This document shows, piece by piece, positions 7,703 to 11,339 of a stretch of DNA of 11,339 bases. The notes below the pieces were generated by a model that was given only the letters and a program-made list of their open reading frames with translations, was not told the origin of the DNA and did not search any database. Position 1 is the first letter of the stretch, and the number at the start of each line of letters is the position of its first letter. The stretch lies in assembly GCA_021795795.1 (NCBI GenBank), contig JAJYPA010000237.1, positions 1-11,339 on the forward strand. Direction: 5' to 3'. A program made the position numbers and the translations under genes. The stretch is from Pseudomonadota bacterium. Its GTDB lineage: Bacteria > Pseudomonadota > Gammaproteobacteria > Halothiobacillales > Halothiobacillaceae.

Positions 7703-8596
7703 TCAATTAATAGAGAGCCCTGCCTCCCTAAGAAAATCACTAGATCGCGAGACCCATGCGTGCTCCAGTTCGATCCTTGCTGGTATCTTCTGTGCCTCCC
7801 GTGCGACCGACGTCGCATCTTCTATGCCAATCTTTTTATACACCTGGGGAGAATACAAACGTTGAAGCGCGACTTTTCCAAAGCTGCTTAAAAGTTCACC
7901 GATTAGATTCAGTTCGTCCTGGATACCCAAATGTTTTGCCTCGTTTACACAGTAGCTAATTACCGCACGGTCAAATGCCATATGCCGAGCTTCCTCGGTG
8001 TGATGAAACCTATGAATCTGGCGCACGGTGGTATCCAAGCTCTCGTCGCGCATGGCGTTACTATTTAAATAATCGAGGAAACTTTCGAAGACAAACACCC
8101 TGCCAAAGAACAGCAGTTCCTGACCAATAGCGCTCAGAGCGGGGTCACCGATTTTGATCGAAGTGTCTTTCATCACTCCATCACCATATCTATAGCAATA
8201 TCCTGCAAGCATATGAGTATGCGAGTTCTCCTCGTGTATGAAATGCTGAAGATAATTGCCAATCGACCATGACCCACCAAATCTTGATGGCACGTATAAG
8301 CGCTCTTCTAAACCCTGCACCAAGTTACGCTCCCCATGAATATTGATGGAAAAGAAGTTTATGGTCTCTTGCAGGCTGAGTTCCCACTTTTGCTTTTGTG
8401 TCAGTTCACTATATATCGGGTGCGTGTAAAGACTCAAAAGCTCCTCTGGAAACTGAAACCTTTCTGTGTCCAGCGATTCCTGATAGATAACTCGCGTAAA
8501 CGGGTCATGAAGTCCCTTGTCCGGATCCATTGAAACACCCGACAGTTTCGTTGCCGCCGCATCCAAATCTGCAGCACTGAAGTCGATTACAGTCAT
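7703..8596 (-). CDS. AurF-like non-haem diiron N-oxygenase
   Basis: Members of this family oxidise amine nitrogens through a carboxylate-bridged diiron centre, giving hydroxylamine, nitroso or nitro groups (AurF and relatives), or N-oxidised aminoacyl thioesters in the pvf/ham/mgo type pathways. The 297-residue protein has the whole ligand set in order: E89 (HGE), E123 and H126 (EENSH), E171 (FESF), and H198, E202 and H205 (HHTEEARH). The spacings equal those of AurF. The ATG at 8594-8596 follows AAGGGAG by seven bases, a strong ribosome binding site. It sits between the amino acid:carrier protein ligase and the NRPS, so an aminoacyl-ACP or an NRPS-bound intermediate is the likely substrate. 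The exact substrate and oxidation level cannot be read from the sequence. Confidence 0.9.
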   Translation of the reverse strand: MTVIDFSAADLDAAATKLSGVSMDPDKGLHDPFTRVIYQESLDTERFQFPEELLSLYTHPIYSELTQKQKWELSLQETINFFSINIHGERNLVQGLEERLYVPSRFGGSWSIGNYLQHFIHEENSHTHMLAGYCYRYGDGVMKDTSIKIGDPALSAIGQELLFFGRVFVFESFLDYLNSNAMRDESLDTTVRQIHRFHHTEEARHMAFDRAVISYCVNEAKHLGIQDELNLIGELLSSFGKVALQRLYSPQVYKKIGIEDATSVAREAQKIPARIELEHAWVSRSSDFLREAGLSIN

Positions 8597-8822
8597 CTAG
8601 GTTCTCCCTTTGTGAATTTTCGTTTGATACTGTGTACACGCTATCTATTCCGCCAAATTCTCATTGCCGATTTTGATGAAGCAACCTAATCAACTTATGT
8701 CAACTGAGCTAGCGTGGCACGCGAACTTATTAGTCCAGCTTATTCAAGGTGCCGAATACAACTGGCAGAGTTTCGATACACGTCGCGCTCCGCTCCGGGA
8801 TGAAATGTCTCCCGTCAACCCC

Positions 8823-9647
8823 CTAAAGGGCCAACTCAGGCAACGTTTGTTTCGCGGCCTTGCCTACTCTGACAATGGCCGTTAGGGCGGCAGATGGAGT
8901 TCCAAATACGTCCTTTAGCATGGATATCCAACGTTCAATACCAAACGCTACGCAACTTGTATTGACCGCTTGATCTCCAAGAAAGATACTGAATTTTTCA
9001 CCAAAATAGTTTCTATGAAAATTTATCGATGATACTGCATGGCCTTGGTACAGAATTTCACGCTTGGTCGGTAACAATTTCGAAAGAGCAGCCGTTGAAC
9101 TAGTTGAGTCAAAGAATGGATCAGAAGCAACTTCGCAAGAAAATGGAATTCCAAGATGGTCAAGTAGATACTTAATGATTTCGAATCCACTTTCTAAATG
9201 CTTTTTTGCATCATCTGCATTTCCGAGGCAAACAAACTCCTTCATCGTAAAGTTCATCGCCCTGTATGCATCCAGTGCCTTGTCTTCATGACGAAAGCAT
9301 CTCGCGATACATCCGACCATAGACGCCTCACTTAAATGCGTCCCACTGAGGCCCATGTAGACCTTGTAACAAGCAGCCGGAAGAAGAGCTAACTTGATGT
9401 TCGGCTCGACATGCTCTGCCGACACAGGAGTCTCTCCAGTTGAAATTGAGTTTAGTTGCTTCTCATCTATCGAGCACATCAAGCACGTGAGATGAGGGAA
9501 GTTACGTACATATCCAAGTGTATTAATTTCGTCCATAGACAGCACGCTATCAAACTCAAAAAACGATTCCGGTTTGAGAGTAAACAACTGATCTATAGTG
9601 TTCTCAAGGGCCATACGTACCTGATGCCATCCGCCAGAAATTTCCAT
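8823..9647 (-). CDS. Amino acid:[carrier protein] ligase (class II aaRS-like)
   Basis: These enzymes are cut-down relatives of methanogen-type seryl-tRNA synthetase. They use ATP to activate a small amino acid and attach it to the phosphopantetheine of a partner carrier protein instead of tRNA. In this 274-residue protein I see the motif 2-like RCFRHED (116-122), the motif 3-like FGIERW (235-240), and three candidate zinc ligands C93 (AACYKVY), E137 (KEFV) and C232 (TSCVAFG). Their order and spacing closely match the rhizobial enzymes as I recall them. No tRNA-binding domain is present. Characterised members prefer glycine or alanine; the substrate here is not determined. GGAG six bases before the ATG supports the start. 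The free ACP two genes upstream is the obvious acceptor. The homology call comes from recognised motifs, not from a search. Confidence 0.85.
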   Translation of the reverse strand: MEISGGWHQVRMALENTIDQLFTLKPESFFEFDSVLSMDEINTLGYVRNFPHLTCLMCSIDEKQLNSISTGETPVSAEHVEPNIKLALLPAACYKVYMGLSGTHLSEASMVGCIARCFRHEDKALDAYRAMNFTMKEFVCLGNADDAKKHLESGFEIIKYLLDHLGIPFSCEVASDPFFDSTSSTAALSKLLPTKREILYQGHAVSSINFHRNYFGEKFSIFLGDQAVNTSCVAFGIERWISMLKDVFGTPSAALTAIVRVGKAAKQTLPELAL

Positions 9648-9760
9648 AAGTCACTCCGATTAAGTTAAGAACGTATTCAACAGTAACAATGCTGATGGAA
9701 CCTATACGGCCCAACAAACTATATTAGTGGCTAACTATTGCTGGTTCGCTCAAATTCACT

Positions 9761-10591
9761 CTAACAACGTGCGTCAGCGACAATTAGCCAACTTCTTGAT
9801 ACGCCCTTAATGTGACGTGGATGAACATCATAAGGCCACCTCTTTTTGCCAACATCCACTTCGCCTGGCTCTTTGATCAAACTAACCGCCCATCCTTGAT
9901 TGAATAGGAATGCTTCTGGTTCGTCAGTTCCAAAGCGCCATGGGATGCCGTCTTGCCTGAGAGTAGCCAAAAATAATTGGCTAGCCGGACTCTTCAGGAG
10001 CGACATATTAATCATGTCAACGACGAGGCGGCTGCCTGAAGTTGATAAGCTTAGGCACTTGGTCAGCAATGACTGTACTTGCTCTTCCGTCAGAAAGAAC
10101 ATAAGCCCTTCGACCACCCACAACGTCGCGAGATTTGGTTTAAATCCAGCATTCATAAGCTGATTTGTCCATTCCCCTGCAAGATCGGCAGGGACCTCTA
10201 TGCGTCTTACCGTCGCACTACTGCCGTCTACAGCAGCAAGACGAGATTTTTTTTCGTTAAGCAACGCCTCATGATCCACTTCAAATATGGATACATTTGT
10301 GGGCCAACTCATACGGAATGCACGCGTATCCATCCCCGCAGCAACAATGACCACTTGGCTAATTCGACTGTCCTCATCCAAGATATCCTTGATTGCATCG
10401 TCGAAGAACCTGGTTCTGATTGTCACAAATTCCCGTACGCCCCCTCCGCCGTATCGGTTCAACAATTCGAATCCATCAGGTACGGCCAAACTCCTGGCCA
10501 TATCATCAACAAATAGGCGGTCATCTCCCATCTCTGTCTCAAGGGCCCTGATAGCTGCTGTCCATTGAGCAGTTAGTGACACAGGTTGCAT
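9761..10591 (-). CDS. SAM-dependent methyltransferase, LCM/TIGR00027 family
   Basis: This is a class I methyltransferase of the group related to leucine carboxyl methyltransferase. Signatures in the 276 residues are VVIVAAGMDTRAFRM (80-94), the SAM-binding motif with the family's G-x-D-T-R; FEVDHEALLNEKKSR (103-117), the acidic second strand; and LWVVEGLMFFLTEEQV (157-172), the WxxEGxxxYL-type motif. The ATG at 10589-10591 is preceded by GAGAGG at good spacing. It lies between the ACP and ligase genes on the same strand. Related proteins methylate carboxylates or oxygens, and many are uncharacterised. In this cluster it could cap an N-linked oxygen (oxime or nitronate) or form a methyl ester. 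The family is clear; the substrate is inferred. Confidence 0.88.
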   Translation of the reverse strand: MQPVSLTAQWTAAIRALETEMGDDRLFVDDMARSLAVPDGFELLNRYGGGGVREFVTIRTRFFDDAIKDILDEDSRISQVVIVAAGMDTRAFRMSWPTNVSIFEVDHEALLNEKKSRLAAVDGSSATVRRIEVPADLAGEWTNQLMNAGFKPNLATLWVVEGLMFFLTEEQVQSLLTKCLSLSTSGSRLVVDMINMSLLKSPASQLFLATLRQDGIPWRFGTDEPEAFLFNQGWAVSLIKEPGEVDVGKKRWPYDVHPRHIKGVSRSWLIVADARC

Positions 10592-10623
10592 ATATTTCCT
10601 CTCAGCCGTCTGATCAAGAATCG

Positions 10624-10641
10624 TTCTTTAAACTTAAAGAA
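10624..10641. promoter_or_regulatory. Perfect inverted repeat before the methyltransferase gene
   Basis: TTCTTTAA-ac-TTAAAGAA has 8-bp perfect arms around a 2-base centre. It lies 32 bases upstream of the methyltransferase ATG in the 146-bp gap after the ACP gene. It is too AT-rich and tight-looped for a good terminator and looks more like a dimeric protein-binding site. No partner regulator is in the window. Confidence 0.35.
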
Positions 10642-10737
10642 GTTGCTGCATCAGTTGGCGACATGGTCAACTCACCTATCGATGCGCGCTTCAATGGGTG
10701 CTTCCTTTCATAAAGTTGCATTTAGCAATTCTCATTT

Positions 10738-10974
10738 TTAGGGCGTGGCAAAGAATGCACGCTGAATTTTCGTGATCGTACGAAAATCGTCCAAATTGAT
10801 AGTCTCTAGATCAACTTTCTTCCCGATCAGTTCTTCTATAAATATTGTGAACTCGACAAACTGAAGGGAATCGATCAGCCGATTCTCGAAGATATCATCG
10901 TGATCCTCGAATTTTCGTGCCCCCTTATGCTTGGCTGCAATATATTGTCTGACTTTATCAATGTTTGAACTCAT
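10738..10974 (-). CDS. Free-standing acyl carrier protein
   Basis: This small acidic helical protein of 78 residues carries the carrier-protein signature RLIDSLQF (32-39); S36 in the DSL motif is the phosphopantetheine site. The length is normal for a stand-alone ACP. The ATG at 10972-10974 follows AAGGGAG with a 10-base spacer. It is the first gene of the minus-strand series. Together with the ligase gene two positions downstream it matches the known pairing of amino acid:[carrier protein] ligases with dedicated carrier proteins. It is therefore probably the carrier on which the amino acid is held during N-oxidation and handed to the NRPS. A role as an ordinary fatty-acid ACP is unlikely given the neighbours. 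Confidence 0.9.
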   Translation of the reverse strand: MSSNIDKVRQYIAAKHKGARKFEDHDDIFENRLIDSLQFVEFTIFIEELIGKKVDLETINLDDFRTITKIQRAFFATP

Positions 10975-11254
10975 TATTTGTAGACTCCCTTTATAGACTC
11001 CGCGGTGTGATATCCAAGCTAATTACAACTCTGCCGTTCAAGAAAGACGGTATTCTTGCAATTGTCCAAGTTGACAAGCAACCTAGCAATCCATCTGCCC
11101 AAGGTCGCGAGCGGGCGAATACGGCAGACGGTTTCAGAATGATGCTGTCGTTTTATGAAGCAATGTTTATTACCTACAACACGTGTTCTGCTTCTACATC
11201 ACTCAACAATATTAATTGTGATTCGTCAGGAAGGTCGCGCCTTACTCATTGAGG
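10975..11254 (-). other. Putative ~280-nt leader before the ACP gene
   Basis: If transcription starts about ten bases past the TATACA at 11261-11266, the ACP messenger would have a leader of roughly 280 nucleotides. No convincing gene was found in it. A minus-strand frame is open from 11152 to 10991 but has no ATG start, and the plus-strand frame across the region has no supporting ribosome binding site. A short inverted repeat lies at 11039-11044 and 11053-11058 (CAAGAA/TTCTTG), and a 10-bp palindrome AACACGTGTT at 11178-11187. I recognise no riboswitch class. Confidence 0.35.
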
Positions 11255-11260
11255 ATGGAT

Positions 11261-11266
11261 TGTATA
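11261..11266 (-). promoter_or_regulatory. Predicted -10 element of the biosynthetic operon
   Basis: On the minus strand this reads TATACA, four of six matches to TATAAT. Its centre is 32 bases from the centre of the lux-box-like palindrome, which places that box near -42, the position from which LuxR-type activators contact RNA polymerase. The corresponding -35 hexamer is poor, as expected for an activator-dependent promoter. Confidence 0.45.
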
Positions 11267-11285
11267 GAGGAGGTCTAACTTTGAA

Positions 11286-11305
11286 ACCTATCAATACTGA
11301 TAGGT
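11286..11305 (-). promoter_or_regulatory. Lux-box-like 20-bp perfect palindrome
   Basis: ACCTATCAATACTGATAGGT has perfect 8-bp arms around a 4-base centre, giving the CT-N12-AG pattern of LuxR-family operators. The size and symmetry match quorum-sensing boxes of proteobacteria. It lies upstream of the minus-strand genes with a -10-like hexamer at the right distance. A TATTCT at 11320-11325 means a rightward promoter to an unseen gene is also possible. No luxR or luxI gene is in the window. Confidence 0.6.
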
Positions 11306-11339
11306 GTATTTGGCCCAAATATTCTATAGCCTAAATTAC

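Noticed and set aside
3294..8596. Assignment to the mgo/pvf/ham (leudiazen, valdiazen, fragin) cluster type because of the AurF-like oxygenase plus NRPS
   Set aside because: The NRPS is Cy-A(Cys)-T-TE rather than the valine/leucine type, and the free ACP, aaRS-like ligase and LCM methyltransferase are not part of those clusters as I know them.
8802..8820. Hairpin CGGGA/TCCCG just after the ligase gene as a terminator
   Set aside because: The stem is only 5 bp with a 9-base loop and no T-tract, and the next gene continues on the same strand.
8664..8885. 73-residue plus-strand frame in the ligase-oxygenase gap
   Set aside because: It runs into the 3' end of the ligase gene in antisense, has no ribosome binding site and shows no recognisable motif.
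10674..10680. Third ACCTATC half-site, in the ACP-methyltransferase gap
   Set aside because: No AGGT arm at the required distance, so it does not form a lux-box-like repeat.
11267..11334. AGGAGG followed by a TTG-started frame at the right edge, plus strand
   Set aside because: The frame ends after 17 codons and overlaps the palindrome and its promoter. It is most likely chance.

Overview
The window carries a compact biosynthetic gene cluster for a small, cysteine-containing non-ribosomal metabolite. The best guess for the host is a gammaproteobacterium, probably Pseudomonas or a relative. This rests on Shine-Dalgarno-led genes, an IS3-family element of a type common in Pseudomonas, a YbfB/YjiJ-type MFS exporter and lux-box-like promoter elements. 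The biosynthetic genes look AT-richer than the embedded IS remnant, which would fit horizontal acquisition; no composition was computed.

Layout, left to right. Bases 1-125 form a promoter region that begins with an imperfect lux-box-like repeat. It leads rightward into an Sfp-type phosphopantetheinyl transferase (126-908, +). Next is a truncated, GC-richer IS3-family remnant (about 974-1990). All remaining genes are on the minus strand and read leftward from the right edge: an acyl carrier protein (10974-10738), an LCM/TIGR00027-type SAM methyltransferase (10591-9761), an amino acid:[carrier protein] ligase related to class II aminoacyl-tRNA synthetases (9647-8823), an AurF-like diiron N-oxygenase (8596-7703), a one-module NRPS with order Cy-A-T-TE (7343-3294) and an MFS exporter (3197-1998). 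A perfect 20-bp lux-box-like palindrome (11286-11305), with a -10-like hexamer at the expected distance, sits upstream of the minus-strand genes.

Inferred working model. The PPTase adds phosphopantetheine to the free ACP and to the NRPS T domain. The ligase charges the ACP with a small amino acid; characterised relatives use glycine or alanine. The diiron enzyme oxidises the amine nitrogen, either on the aminoacyl-ACP or on a later intermediate, and the methyltransferase caps an oxygen or a carboxylate. The Cy-type domain joins this acyl unit to cysteine: the A-domain code reads DLFNLSLIWK, one residue from the usual Cys code. The TE releases the product and the MFS protein exports it. The Cy domain has lost several signature residues, so thiazoline formation is uncertain. 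I do not recognise this gene combination as a described pathway. It shares the N-oxygenase plus NRPS theme with the mgo/pvf/ham (diazeniumdiolate) clusters but has a different loading system.

No tRNA, rRNA, CRISPR array or replication origin was seen.
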